Shown here piece by piece: positions 50,981-60,294 of a stretch of DNA of 64,000 nt. The notes beneath the pieces are model-generated. The model saw only the letters and a program-made list of their open reading frames with translations, ran no database searches and was not told where the DNA came from. The translations under genes and the position numbers were made by a program. The DNA lies in NCBI RefSeq assembly GCF_024171735.1, contig NZ_JAMTCH010000003.1:856841-920840 (forward strand), in the 5' to 3' direction. The DNA is from Prauserella alba. GTDB lineage: Bacteria; Actinomycetota; Actinomycetes; Mycobacteriales; Pseudonocardiaceae. Every line of letters starts with the position of its first letter. Positions within the stretch are counted from its first letter, which is position 1.

Positions 50981-51454
50981 ATGGCTAAGAATGCCGAACT
51001 GGATTCGGTGGACGTGCGCATACTGGCGGCGCTGCAGAACGATTCCCGGATCCCCAACAAGGACCTCGCCGCCGCGGTCGGCATCGCGCCCTCGACGTGT
51101 CTCGACCGGGTCAACCGCCTGCGTGAGGCCGGTGTCATCCTCGGCTACAGCGTCCGCGTCGACGCCGAGAAGATCGGACGGCCGCTGCAGGCGCTGCTGT
51201 TCATCCGCGTCCAGCCGCACCGCCGCCCGCTGGTCGACCCGTTCATCCAGCACGTACTGGCGCTGCCGGAGACGCTGGAGCTGTACCACGTGAGCGGACC
51301 GGACGACTTTCTCGTGCACGTGGCCGCCGAGAACCCGCACGAGCTCCAGCGGCTGGTGCTCGACGAGTTCACCGACCGCCCGGAGGTCGCGCTGGTGCAC
51401 ACGAACCTCGTGTTCGAGCGCCGGGACGCGGGGCCGCTCCTGCCGCCCGGTTGA
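50981..51454 (+). CDS. Lrp/AsnC-family transcriptional regulator
   Basis: The 157-residue regulator has the helix-turn-helix LDSVDVRILAALQNDSRIPNKDLAAAVGIAPSTCLDRVNRL (read in parts; the recognition helix is IAPSTCLDRVNRL) and a C-terminal RAM ligand domain (VSGPDDFLVHVAAEN). It probably senses an amino acid and activates the divergent LysE-type exporter. ATG at 50981 matches the family start. Confidence 0.9.
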   Translation: MAKNAELDSVDVRILAALQNDSRIPNKDLAAAVGIAPSTCLDRVNRLREAGVILGYSVRVDAEKIGRPLQALLFIRVQPHRRPLVDPFIQHVLALPETLELYHVSGPDDFLVHVAAENPHELQRLVLDEFTDRPEVALVHTNLVFERRDAGPLLPPG

Positions 51455-51473
51455 CCCGCTCACCGCGACAGGC

Positions 51474-51515
51474 AGTGCCGGACCGGTCTCGACCGTTCGA
51501 TCCCGGTCCGGCACT
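51474..51515. terminator. Bidirectional terminator between Lrp and metallopeptidase genes
   Basis: 13-bp arms agtgccggaccgg (51474-51486) and ccggtccggcact (51503-51515) with a 16-nt loop, between convergent stops. Confidence 0.85.
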
Positions 51516-51536
51516 CGGCGCGGGTGGGGTGCGCTG

Positions 51537-53009
51537 CTACTTGTAGGTCTCCGTGCAGACGGAGGAACCTTCGAGGTAGCCGTTGCGCAGGGCCTCGATG
51601 CGGGCGAACCCGTTGGCGACCCGGTGGCCGTTGATGTCGGCGGCCAGCAGGCTGCGCGGCTGCAGCAGCTCGGCGATCGCCTCGTCCAGGTCGCCGGGGG
51701 ACAGGTACAGCGTCGAGCCGCTGTCGGGGTTGTTGGCGAACTTGGCCCACGCGCCCACGAGGCAGGCCGTGCGCAGCCCGGCCTGACCGCCCTCGGTGGG
51801 CGCGCCGACACCCTCCTGGATGCCCTGCACGTACCGGGACGCCACCTCCGAGAACACGGCGAAGTCGCCGAGCCCCGCGTCGGGCGACTTCTTGCCGGTC
51901 AGCTCGCCCACCTGGTCGGCGGGCTGCCCGATCTTCTCGAGTGTTGCCAGGTCGATGTCCACCTCGTTGGCCTCGCTGCAGTACGACACCGGCGGCGTGG
52001 ACCGGCCCTGCTCACACGCTCCGTCGTCCTCGACGATCTTCGGCGCGTCGACGCCGGTGGCGGAGAACGCCTGATCGAGGCTGCGCTGGACGTGCACCAT
52101 GGTGCCTGCCGTGATCGGTGCCTGGCCCTTCTGCGCCTGGTCGGTCGCGTTCTTGAACGGCACCTCGGTGATGCGCTGCTCGATCTCGGCCTTGTCGATC
52201 TCCGCACACCGCTTGGCTCCGTCCTCGAAGCCGAGCTGCACCGCGTAGGTCCGGTCGAATCCGGAGCCGTGGGCGCCTTGTTCGTTGGCGTGCGCGCCGG
52301 GGGCGTCGCGGATCAGGAACAGCGCGCCGAGCACCTCGTTGACGCCGTCGGACGTCGACAGTTCGAAGTACTTGCTCTTGCCCTCGGCGATCCAGCGCAT
52401 GTACGAACCGGTGAAGCAGTCGGCCTGCTGTTCCTTGACGATCGTCGACGTGCTGTCGTCGATCCCGGCCTTCTCCCCGAGGCGGGTCTGGACCGCGTGC
52501 CCGAACTCGTGGGCCAGCACCGCGGCGATGGCCATGTCACCGAACTTCTCGCGCAGCAGTGGCAGCAGGACGCCGCGGTCCCAGGCGACGAGGTCCTCCG
52601 GCGGACAGTAGAAGGCGTTGAGCGCCATGTCCCGCGTGTTGGTGCCGCAGACCTCCTGCGACTCGCCCTCCGGGTCGTAGGACATGAGCTTGTCGACGTG
52701 TTCGAAGCTCTCGGAGAAGTGCTCCGGCATCTGCTCGTCCCAGTAATCGGTGACGTCGGCGATCGAGGCCAGCGCAAGCCGGTCCTCGATCGCGTCGGTG
52801 GCGCCCTCGGCCTGCACGTCCGGTTTCGCCGCGTCGTCCTTGAGCCCGCTCTCGAAATGCGTCACGGGCAGGCCGGCGACGTCGCCCACCGTCTGCAGCT
52901 CACCGGTGACTCGTTCGCCCGCGCAGGCGGTCGCGGTCAGGGCCACGACGGCCATTCCGGCGATGATCCGTGCTGCGTCGATGCGTCCCGGGCGCCCCCC
53001 TGTCCTCAT
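51537..53009 (-). CDS. Secreted neutral zinc metallopeptidase (YpfJ-like lipoprotein)
   Basis: The 490-residue protein has a signal sequence ending TATAC (Cys29, probable lipidation). A zinc site AVLAHEFGHAVQTRL (HEFGH at 167-171) follows, with the downstream acidic ligand region EQQADCFTGSYMRWI. This pattern defines the putative neutral zinc metallopeptidase family. The C-terminal third (about 300-490) is specific to actinobacterial members. Substrates are unknown, though a cell-surface role is expected. ATG at 53009 is followed directly by the basic n-region (MRTGGRPGR). Confidence 0.85.
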   Translation of the reverse strand: MRTGGRPGRIDAARIIAGMAVVALTATACAGERVTGELQTVGDVAGLPVTHFESGLKDDAAKPDVQAEGATDAIEDRLALASIADVTDYWDEQMPEHFSESFEHVDKLMSYDPEGESQEVCGTNTRDMALNAFYCPPEDLVAWDRGVLLPLLREKFGDMAIAAVLAHEFGHAVQTRLGEKAGIDDSTSTIVKEQQADCFTGSYMRWIAEGKSKYFELSTSDGVNEVLGALFLIRDAPGAHANEQGAHGSGFDRTYAVQLGFEDGAKRCAEIDKAEIEQRITEVPFKNATDQAQKGQAPITAGTMVHVQRSLDQAFSATGVDAPKIVEDDGACEQGRSTPPVSYCSEANEVDIDLATLEKIGQPADQVGELTGKKSPDAGLGDFAVFSEVASRYVQGIQEGVGAPTEGGQAGLRTACLVGAWAKFANNPDSGSTLYLSPGDLDEAIAELLQPRSLLAADINGHRVANGFARIEALRNGYLEGSSVCTETYK

Positions 53010-53132
53010 GGGGGTGCACCTTACTGAGTGGCCGGGCGCGGCACGCAGCGATCCGGACACCGAGTCCCGCCGAATGGTGGTGATCACGCCCCCGCGGCTG
53101 CGCGCCGGTGATCCAGTAGGTTGAATCGCAGC

Positions 53133-55688
53133 ATGAGAGCAGTCCGCCGCTTCACCGTGCACGCGCGCATTCCGGACCAACTGGCGGGGCTCACCGCGCT
53201 GGCGACGAACCTGCGCTGGACGTGGCACCCGCCGACGCGCGACCTGTTCGCGTCGATGGACGACGCGCTGTTCCGGCGGATCCGCGACCCGTTGCGGATG
53301 CTCACCGAGATCCCGGCGGACCGGCTCGACGAGCTCGCCCGCGACGAGGCGTTCCTGAAACGCACCCGCGACGCCGTGGACGGACTGCACCGCTACCTGA
53401 CCGAACCGCGCTGGTACCAGCGGCTGGCCGCCGACCACGAGCGCGTGCCCGGGGCGGTCGCCTACTTCTCGATGGAGTTCGGCGTGCACGAGGCGCTGCC
53501 GAACTATTCCGGTGGTCTCGGCGTGCTCGCGGGGGACCACCTCAAGGCCGCCTCCGACCTGGGGGTGCCGATCATCGGCGTGGGCCCGCTGTACCGCGCC
53601 GGGTACTTCCGCCAGTCGCTCTCGCTCGACGGCTGGCAGGTCGAGCACTACCCGGTGATCGACCCCGACGGACTGCCCCTCGAACCGGTCACCGAGGAGT
53701 CGGGCAGGCCCGCCATGGTGAGCGTCGCCATGCCGGGGGGTCGTGAGCTGCGCGCCCAGATGTGGAAGGCGAGCGTCGGCCGTGCGGTGCTGCTGCTGCT
53801 CGACACCGACGTCGACGGGAACGACGACGATCTGCGGCGGATCACCGACCGCCTCTACGGCGGCGATGCCGACCACCGCATTCGGCAGGAGATCCTCGCC
53901 GGCATCGGTGGTATGCGCGCAGTACGGCGGTACTGCGAACTCACCGGGCATCCGCAGCCGGAGGTGTTCCACACCAACGAGGGGCACGCGGGCTTCCTCG
54001 GCCTGGAACGTGCCGACGAGATCCTCGCCGGCGGCGGTCTCGACTTCGACGAAGCGCTGTCGGCGGTGCGCGCGGGCACGGTCTTCACCACACACACGCC
54101 CGTGCCCGCCGGTATCGACCGGTTCCCCGTCGACCTGGTGCAGCACTATTTCGGTGACGGTGCCCTGCTGCCGCACGTCGACCCGCGGCGGGTCCTCGCG
54201 CTCGGCGCGGAGGACAACCCGGGCATGTTCAACATGGCGCACATGGGGCTGCGGCTGGCCCAGCGCGCCAACGGCGTCTCCGCGCTGCACGGCCGCGTGT
54301 CGCGGCGCATGTTCGCCGGCCTGTGGCCGGGTTTCGACGTCGACGAGGTGCCGGTCCGTTCGGTCACCAACGGCGTGCACGGTCCGACCTGGGTGGCGCG
54401 CGAGATGACCGCGCTGCTCGGCGGCAACGACGAGGAGTGGGGCCACGAGGGCGACGGCAACGGCACGCGCATCGCGGCCGACGTGACCGACGAACAGTTG
54501 TGGGCACTGCGCCGGGAACTGCGGTCCAACCTGGTCGGCGAGGTGCGCAGGCGCGCGCGGGAGGCGTGGCTGCAGCGCGGTGCCTCGGCACTGGAACTGG
54601 GCTGGACGGAGCGGATCTTCGATCCGGACGTGCTCACCGTGGGCTTCGCCAGGCGGGTGCCGACGTACAAGCGGCTGACGCTGATGCTGCGGGACCCGGA
54701 GCGGCTGCGCGCCCTGTTGCTCGACGAACACCGGCCGATCCAGATCGTCGTCGCGGGCAAGTCACATCCGGCCGACGAGGGCGGCAAGGCGCTCATCCAG
54801 CAGATCGTGCGGTTCATCGACGACGATCCCGAGGTGCGCAGGCGCATCGTGTTCCTGCCCGACTACGGCATGCAGATGGCCCGCTATCTGTACCGCGGCT
54901 GTGACGTGTGGCTGAACAATCCGACGCGGCCGCTGGAGGCGTGCGGCACCTCGGGGATGAAGGCGGCGCTCAACGGCTGCCTGAACCTGTCCACCAGCGA
55001 CGGCTGGTGGGACGAGTTCTACGACGGCAGCAACGGCTGGGCGATCCCGACGGCCGACGGGGTCGCCGACCCGCTGCAGCGGGACGATCTGGAGGCCGCC
55101 GCGCTGTACGACCTGCTGGGCCAGCAGATCGCGCCGCTGTTCTACGACCGGGACGAGCGCGGTGTGCCGAAGGGCTGGCTCTCGCGCGTGTGGCACACGC
55201 TGCGCACGCTGGGCCCGAGCGTGCAGGCCTCGCGCATGGTCCGCGAGTACGTCGAGTCGTACTACCTGCCCGCGGCCGAGACGGTCGCGGAGGCCACGGC
55301 CGACGGCTACGCCGGGTCGCGCGCGTTCCACGACTACCGCACGCGCCTGGAGGTGGCCTGGCCGCGGGTGCGCGTCGCCGACACGGAGTTGCTGGCCGAC
55401 GGTGCGGAGACGCTCGTGGTGGGTGCGGACGTGCGGATGCGCGCCCGGGTGGACCTGGCGGGGCTGGACCCCGCCGACGTGGAGGTGCAAGCCGTGGTCG
55501 GCCGGGTCGGGGACACCGATGAGCTGGCCGACGTCGTGCACGTGACGATGGAGCCGGTGGAGCGCGGCGTGTTCGAGGCGCGGCTGCGGTTGCCGCACGC
55601 GGGGGCGCTGGGTTACACCGTGCGCGTGCTGCCGCGGCACCGGCTGTTGGCGAGTCCGGCCGAACTCGGCAAGGTGGTGTCCGCGTGA
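53133..55688 (+). CDS. glgP: Alpha-glucan (glycogen/maltodextrin) phosphorylase
   Basis: The 851-residue enzyme releases glucose 1-phosphate from alpha-1,4-glucans. It belongs to the bacterial short-N-terminus phosphorylase group (starting FTVHARIPDQLAGLTALATNLRW in parts). Signatures include YFSMEFGVHEALPNYSGGLG in sections, FHTNEGHAGF, THTPVPAGIDRF and the cofactor region EACGTSGMKAALNGCLNLST, whose Lys (about residue 610) carries pyridoxal phosphate. No other glycogen genes are adjacent. The ATG at 53133 has no ribosome site and may be leaderless. Confidence 0.93.
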   Translation: MRAVRRFTVHARIPDQLAGLTALATNLRWTWHPPTRDLFASMDDALFRRIRDPLRMLTEIPADRLDELARDEAFLKRTRDAVDGLHRYLTEPRWYQRLAADHERVPGAVAYFSMEFGVHEALPNYSGGLGVLAGDHLKAASDLGVPIIGVGPLYRAGYFRQSLSLDGWQVEHYPVIDPDGLPLEPVTEESGRPAMVSVAMPGGRELRAQMWKASVGRAVLLLLDTDVDGNDDDLRRITDRLYGGDADHRIRQEILAGIGGMRAVRRYCELTGHPQPEVFHTNEGHAGFLGLERADEILAGGGLDFDEALSAVRAGTVFTTHTPVPAGIDRFPVDLVQHYFGDGALLPHVDPRRVLALGAEDNPGMFNMAHMGLRLAQRANGVSALHGRVSRRMFAGLWPGFDVDEVPVRSVTNGVHGPTWVAREMTALLGGNDEEWGHEGDGNGTRIAADVTDEQLWALRRELRSNLVGEVRRRAREAWLQRGASALELGWTERIFDPDVLTVGFARRVPTYKRLTLMLRDPERLRALLLDEHRPIQIVVAGKSHPADEGGKALIQQIVRFIDDDPEVRRRIVFLPDYGMQMARYLYRGCDVWLNNPTRPLEACGTSGMKAALNGCLNLSTSDGWWDEFYDGSNGWAIPTADGVADPLQRDDLEAAALYDLLGQQIAPLFYDRDERGVPKGWLSRVWHTLRTLGPSVQASRMVREYVESYYLPAAETVAEATADGYAGSRAFHDYRTRLEVAWPRVRVADTELLADGAETLVVGADVRMRARVDLAGLDPADVEVQAVVGRVGDTDELADVVHVTMEPVERGVFEARLRLPHAGALGYTVRVLPRHRLLASPAELGKVVSA

Positions 55689-55728
55689 CGCGGGCCCACA
55701 CGCGGGTGGCCGTGGCCGGTCGGTGAGA

Positions 55729-56580
55729 ATGTCCCCCGTGAACGCGGCGCACGACATTCCACGGGACGACTCACGCACCGGCGAGCCGGACAACCTCGAG
55801 GACCTGGTGGTCCACGCCTCGGGCGTCGGGGTCCGGCGGGGCGGCAACAAGTTGCTGACCGATTTCGACTGGTCGGTGGAACTCGACGAACGTTGGGTGA
55901 TCCTCGGCCCGAACGGTGCGGGCAAGACCACGTTGCTCAAGCTTGCGGCGGCGGAGCTGCACCCGACGACGGGCACCGTGCACGTGCTGGGTGAGCAGAT
56001 CGGCCGTACCGACGTGTTCGAACTCCGCACGCGGATCGGCTTCACGTCGGCGGCCGTCAACGTGCGCGTCCCCGGCGAGGAGAAGGTGCGGGACGTCGTG
56101 GTCAGCGCCGGCTATGCGGTCATGGGCCGCTGGCGCGAGCGCTACGACGAGCTCGACACCGAGCGGGCCGACGAGCTGCTGGCGGCCCTCGGCATCGCCC
56201 ACCTGGCCACGCGCGAGTACGGCACGCTCTCCGAGGGTGAGCGCAAACGCACCCTCATCGCCCGCGCGCAGATGACGGACCCGGAACTGCTGCTGCTCGA
56301 CGAGCCGGCCGCGGGCCTCGATCTCGGTGGGCGCGAGGATCTCGTCGCGCGGCTCTCGGAGCTGGCGCTCGATCCGGACGCGCCCGCGATGGCGCTGGTC
56401 ACCCACCACGTGGAGGAGATCCCGCCCGGATTCACCCATGCCCTGTTGCTGTCCGAGGGCCGTACCGTCGCGGCGGGCCTGCTCGACGACGTGCTGACGG
56501 CGGAGAATCTGTCGGCTACGTTCGGCCAGGACCTCGTGCTGGAGCGCTCGGGTGATCGCTTCTTCGCACGACGCAGGTAA
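55729..56580 (+). CDS. Stand-alone ABC transporter ATP-binding protein
   Basis: The 283-residue ATPase has Walker A LGPNGAGKTTLLKL, a signature LSEGERKRTLIARA (SEGE rather than the common SGGQ), Walker B LLLLDEPAAGLDLGG and the switch VTHHVEEIPPG. This resembles the ModF/YlmA-type soluble ABC proteins. No permease or binding-protein gene is adjacent, so transport is unproven. Starts at 55723 (GTG), 55729 (ATG) and 55738 (GTG) are all possible. Confidence 0.85.
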   Translation: MSPVNAAHDIPRDDSRTGEPDNLEDLVVHASGVGVRRGGNKLLTDFDWSVELDERWVILGPNGAGKTTLLKLAAAELHPTTGTVHVLGEQIGRTDVFELRTRIGFTSAAVNVRVPGEEKVRDVVVSAGYAVMGRWRERYDELDTERADELLAALGIAHLATREYGTLSEGERKRTLIARAQMTDPELLLLDEPAAGLDLGGREDLVARLSELALDPDAPAMALVTHHVEEIPPGFTHALLLSEGRTVAAGLLDDVLTAENLSATFGQDLVLERSGDRFFARRR

Positions 56581-56586
56581 GCTTAT

Positions 56587-56598
56587 TACCGACCGGTA
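56587..56598. promoter_or_regulatory. TACCG-AC-CGGTA inverted repeat upstream of the enoyl-CoA hydratase gene
   Basis: The element ttaccgaccggtag lies 46 nt before the hydratase start and resembles operators of TetR regulators of fatty-acid degradation in Actinomycetota and Thermus. No TetR gene is in the window, so the regulator would act in trans. Confidence 0.4.
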
Positions 56599-56643
56599 GC
56601 TTCCGGTCGCAGGCACGTCGAGCAAGCGTTCAAGGAGGAAGGC

Positions 56644-57423
56644 GTGGGCGAGTTCGTACGACTCGAGGTCGAGGCAGGCGTCGGCACCATCAGGCTGGAC
56701 CGGCCGCCGGTCAATGCGCTGAACAATCAGGTGCAGCGCGAGCTCGCCGAGGTCGCGAAGGAGGCCGCGGGCCGCGACGACGTCCGCGCCGTGATCCTCT
56801 ACGGCGGGGAGAAGACGTTCGCGGGCGGTGCCGACATCAAGGAGATGGCGGCCAAGTCCTACGTCGAGATCAACGAGTTCGGCGCCGAACTGCAGGCGTC
56901 GCTGGCCTCGATCGCCGAGCTGCCGAAGCCGACGGTCGCCGCGGTCACCGGCTACGCGCTCGGCGGCGGCCTCGAACTGGCGATGACGGCGGACCGCCGG
57001 GTCGTCGGCGACAACGTGAAGGTCGGCCAGCCGGAGATCCAGCTCGGCATCATCCCGGGTGCGGGCGGTACGCAGCGGCTGACGCGGCTCGTGGGCCCGA
57101 GCAAGGCCAAGGACATCGTCTACACGGGACGGTTCGTCAAGGCCGAGGAGGCGCTGTCGATCGGGCTGGTCGACCAGGTCGTCGCGCCGGACGAGGTGTA
57201 CGCCGCGGCGCACAAGTGGGCTGCGCAGTTCGCCGACGGTCCCGCGGTGGCGCTGAAGGCCGCAAAGGCCGCGATCGACGGCGGCCAGGACATGGATCTG
57301 CGCAACGCACTCAAGCTGGAGACGCAGCTGTTCACGGCGCTGTGGGCGACCGAGGACCAGGCCGCGGGGATGGAGTCGTTCATCGAGAACGGTCCCGGCA
57401 AGGCCGAGTTCAAGGGGAAGTGA
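56644..57423 (+). CDS. Enoyl-CoA hydratase/isomerase family protein
   Basis: The 259-residue crotonase-fold enzyme has the oxyanion-hole regions KTFAGGADIKEM and TGYALGGGLELAM, and the catalytic Glu in GQPEIQLGIIPGAGGTQRL, where one of the two Glu of classical hydratases is visible with the second in GGLELAM. It most likely hydrates enoyl-CoA esters in beta-oxidation. AAGGAGG stands about 6 nt before the GTG. It is followed 2 nt later by a methyltransferase gene. Confidence 0.9.
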   Translation: MGEFVRLEVEAGVGTIRLDRPPVNALNNQVQRELAEVAKEAAGRDDVRAVILYGGEKTFAGGADIKEMAAKSYVEINEFGAELQASLASIAELPKPTVAAVTGYALGGGLELAMTADRRVVGDNVKVGQPEIQLGIIPGAGGTQRLTRLVGPSKAKDIVYTGRFVKAEEALSIGLVDQVVAPDEVYAAAHKWAAQFADGPAVALKAAKAAIDGGQDMDLRNALKLETQLFTALWATEDQAAGMESFIENGPGKAEFKGK

Positions 57424-57425
57424 CC

Positions 57426-58412
57426 GTGTCCGACGCGACGGAACGTCTCGACCCGGCACCGAACCCGCACGCCAGCGCCGACGAGGTCGAGGCCGCCTAC
57501 GCCGATCCGAAACTCGCCAACGTGCTGTACCACGACTGGGAAGCCGGCACGTACGACGAGAAGTGGTCGATCTCGTACGACGAGCGCTGCATCGACTACG
57601 CGACCGACGTGTTCACCGCGGTGGCGGGCACCGACACCGGGCCGTACCCGACCGCGATGGAGTTGGGCAGCGGCACGGGCTTCTTCCTGCTGAACCTGAT
57701 GCAGGGCGGGATGATCAAGAAGGGTTCGGTGACGGACCTGTCGCCCGGCATGGTCGAGGTCGCGCTGCGCAACGCCGAGCAGCTCGGGCTCGACGTGGAC
57801 GGCCGGGTCGCGGACGCCGAACGGATCCCGTACGAGGACGACAGTTTCGACCTCGTGATCGGGCATGCCGTGCTGCACCACATCCCGGACGTCGAGGCGT
57901 CGCTGCGGGAGGTGCTGCGTGTGCTCAAGCCGGGCGGGCGGTTCGTGTTCGCGGGTGAGCCGACGAAGGTCGGCGACTTCTACGCCCGCAAACTCGGTCA
58001 GCTGACCTGGTGGGTGACGACCAACCTGACCAAACTGCCCGCCTTGAGCGGGTGGCGGCGGCCGCAGGCCGAGCTCGACGAGTCCTCGCGCGCTGCGGCG
58101 CTCGAGGCCGTGGTCGACCTGCACACGTTCGATCCGTCCGAATTGGAGCGCACGGCGCTGTCGGCTGGCGCGGTCGACGTCCGGGCGGTCACCGACGAGT
58201 TCAGCGCCGCGCTGGCCGGCTGGCCGATCCGCACGTTCGAGGCCGCGGTTCCGGACGAGAAGCTGACGCTCAGGTGGCGCCTGTTCGCCTACAAGCTGTG
58301 GCTTCGACTGTCCGCAGTGGACAAGAAGCTGTTGTCGAGGATGCTGCCCCGCGAGCTGTTCTACAACGTGATGATCACGGGCACCAAGTCGCCCGAGCCC
58401 GTGGAGTCGTGA
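57426..58412 (+). CDS. Class I SAM-dependent methyltransferase (UbiE-like)
   Basis: The 328-residue protein has the SAM-binding sequence AMELGSGTGFFLLNLMQGG, the following VTDLSPGMVEVAL, the motif HAVLHHIPDVE and the post-motif LRVLKPGGRFVFAGEP. Residues beyond 200 form an extra helical domain with FAYKLWLRLSAVDKKLL. The acceptor is unknown. GTG at 57426 follows the hydratase stop by 2 nt, so both are translated from one mRNA. Confidence 0.88.
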   Translation: MSDATERLDPAPNPHASADEVEAAYADPKLANVLYHDWEAGTYDEKWSISYDERCIDYATDVFTAVAGTDTGPYPTAMELGSGTGFFLLNLMQGGMIKKGSVTDLSPGMVEVALRNAEQLGLDVDGRVADAERIPYEDDSFDLVIGHAVLHHIPDVEASLREVLRVLKPGGRFVFAGEPTKVGDFYARKLGQLTWWVTTNLTKLPALSGWRRPQAELDESSRAAALEAVVDLHTFDPSELERTALSAGAVDVRAVTDEFSAALAGWPIRTFEAAVPDEKLTLRWRLFAYKLWLRLSAVDKKLLSRMLPRELFYNVMITGTKSPEPVES

Positions 58413-58457
58413 TCGGCCCGCGCTGCGGGAGCGCAGGAATCAGGAGCACCGGAACCG

Positions 58458-59648
58458 TTGCCGTACGCCTTCTCACCCGACGACGTCGCCTTCCTGGCCT
58501 CGGCCGAGGGTGAGCGGGCGATCGCGGCCTGTGACGGGCTGGCGCTGACCGACGCGAGTTGGCTGGCGGACGTGACCACCGCGCGCCGTGCCGTGGGCGA
58601 CCGCTATGCCCCGGTGCTGGAAACCGTGCTGTTGCGCCGGAAGGCGGCCTCCAAGCTGGACGGATCGGGCTCGTGGCTGCTGACATCCGATGCGTTGCAG
58701 CAGGCGAGTGCCTCCCCGGTGGCGCGGCATCGTGCCGAGCGGCTCGCCGGCCGGGACGTGCACGACGTGACGTGTTCGATCGGGGCCGACCTGGTGGCGC
58801 TGGCAGGTACGGCGGCGCGGTGCGTGGGGTCCGATCTCGATCCTGCCCGGTTGGCGATGGCACGGCACAACGTCGCGACGGCCGGCGTGACCGCGGCGCT
58901 GGTGCGTGCGGATGCGCTCGCACCGGTCACGCGCGGAGCAGTGGTCGTGGCGGATCCGGCGCGGCGGGACTCGTCGGGGCGCCGCGCGTGGAAGCCCGGC
59001 GACTTCGTGCCTCCGCTGGACGAGGTCGCTTCCGTCTACGCGGGACGCGACCTGGTGGTGAAATGCGCACCCGGGCTCGACCCGTCCATCGCGGGATGGG
59101 CACGTGAGGTCGAGCTCGTCTCGCTCGACGGCCAAGTGCGGGAATCGTGCCTGTGGAGCGACGGGCTCGCCACGGCCCGCAGGCGTGCGACCGTGCTGCG
59201 GAGCGGTACGGCCGGTTCCGCGACGGCGGAATGGACGATCACCGACGACGAACCCGACGACATCGGCGTCGGCGAGCCGGGGGAGTGGATCGTCGACCCG
59301 GACGGCGCCGTCGTCCGGGCCGGTCTGGTGCGGCACTACGGTGCGCGGCACGGCCTGTGGCAGCTGGACGAGCGCATCGCCTACCTGACCGGCGACGAGC
59401 CACCGCCCGGCGTGCGCGCGTTCCGGGTGCTGGAGTTCGGGCGCTACAGCGAGAAGGAGCTGTCGGCGATGCTGCGCCGTCACGACGTGGGCCGGGTGGA
59501 GATCCTCGTGCGAGGACTCGACGTGGATCCGAACACGCTGCGCCGCAGGCTCAAGCCGGCCGGAGCGGGCGAGGCGAGCGTTGTGCTGACCCGGATCGGG
59601 CGCAGGCCCACCGCGCTGCTCTGCAGGGCGGAACGCGTGCCCGCCTGA
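58458..59648 (+). CDS. Methyltransferase with THUMP-like C-terminal domain
   Basis: The 396-residue protein contains a SAM-binding core (HDVTCSIGADLVALAG near 100, VGSDLDPARLAMARHN, VVADPARRDSSGRR) and a C-terminal THUMP-like domain (RVLEFGRYSEKELSAMLRRHDVGRVEILVRG in order, residues about 315-350). It belongs to a conserved but uncharacterised actinobacterial group, and an RNA substrate is suspected from the THUMP-like part. It begins with TTG at 58458 after a GGAG-containing leader; the family start PYAFSPDDVAFL supports this. Confidence 0.82.
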   Translation: MPYAFSPDDVAFLASAEGERAIAACDGLALTDASWLADVTTARRAVGDRYAPVLETVLLRRKAASKLDGSGSWLLTSDALQQASASPVARHRAERLAGRDVHDVTCSIGADLVALAGTAARCVGSDLDPARLAMARHNVATAGVTAALVRADALAPVTRGAVVVADPARRDSSGRRAWKPGDFVPPLDEVASVYAGRDLVVKCAPGLDPSIAGWAREVELVSLDGQVRESCLWSDGLATARRRATVLRSGTAGSATAEWTITDDEPDDIGVGEPGEWIVDPDGAVVRAGLVRHYGARHGLWQLDERIAYLTGDEPPPGVRAFRVLEFGRYSEKELSAMLRRHDVGRVEILVRGLDVDPNTLRRRLKPAGAGEASVVLTRIGRRPTALLCRAERVPA

Positions 59649-59722
59649 ACCGGGCCGGTCGTCACCGAGGAGATCGCGCATTCCGCGTCCGGCGGCGCTC
59701 CCGGTGGGGCAGAATCCGGCGC

Positions 59723-60148
59723 ATGGATATCGAGGTGTTCCTGCTGGTCATGCTGATCATGGCCGTGGTGGTCTGCGTGCTGCTGGTGATCGCGCTGACG
59801 CGGAAGGGCACGGTCGCGACCGTGCCGATGACGAAACGGCGGCAGGTCGTGCGGGTCGACGCACCACCGGACCACGTCTACGCGTGGATCACCCAGCGAT
59901 GGCCCGCCGGCTTCTCCGTCGTCGACACCGACCCCGGGCGTGGCCTCGCGCTGCTCGACTCGGGCATGTCGCTGGCCACCTGGGGGTTCTTCTACCCGGT
60001 CCTGGTGACTCCCGAGCCCACGGGCACGCGCGTGGAGCTCGGCATCAAGTCGAAGGCGATCCAGTACGGCCCGCTGGTGACGCGGCAACACCGGAAGCTG
60101 GCGGACGCAGTGGCCGCCCTCACCCACGGTCGCGTCGAGGCGGGCTGA
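59723..60148 (+). CDS. Membrane-anchored SRPBCC-like small protein, unknown function
   Basis: The 141-residue protein has one N-terminal membrane helix (VFLLVMLIMAVVVCVLLVIAL) followed by a soluble domain whose strand order (RRQVVRVDAPPDHVYAWI, then VELGIKSKA) suggests a START/SRPBCC-like fold. No catalytic residues are evident. GTGGGG lies about 14 nt before the ATG. Directly after the stop the same frame stays open to a TGA at 60218-60220 with gene-like residues (LPELSIYDEIRAGVV). Confidence 0.65.
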   Translation: MDIEVFLLVMLIMAVVVCVLLVIALTRKGTVATVPMTKRRQVVRVDAPPDHVYAWITQRWPAGFSVVDTDPGRGLALLDSGMSLATWGFFYPVLVTPEPTGTRVELGIKSKAIQYGPLVTRQHRKLADAVAALTHGRVEAG

Positions 60149-60294
60149 CCGACGCGCTCGGGCGAGTCCGTCCTGCCGGAGCTCTCGATCTACGACGAGA
60201 TCCGCGCAGGCGTCGTCTGACCGCTACGCCGTTCCCCTGAGGGGAGAGCCGGCCGTGCGGGGATACTCGCGAGCACCCCCGCACGGCCGTCACG

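Noticed and set aside
51537-54731. A 1064-codon open frame on the minus strand running through the phosphorylase gene
   Set aside because: Only the part up to 53009 has metallopeptidase homology and a signal peptide. The upstream part is an antisense shadow of glgP with His/Arg/Val-rich nonsense composition.
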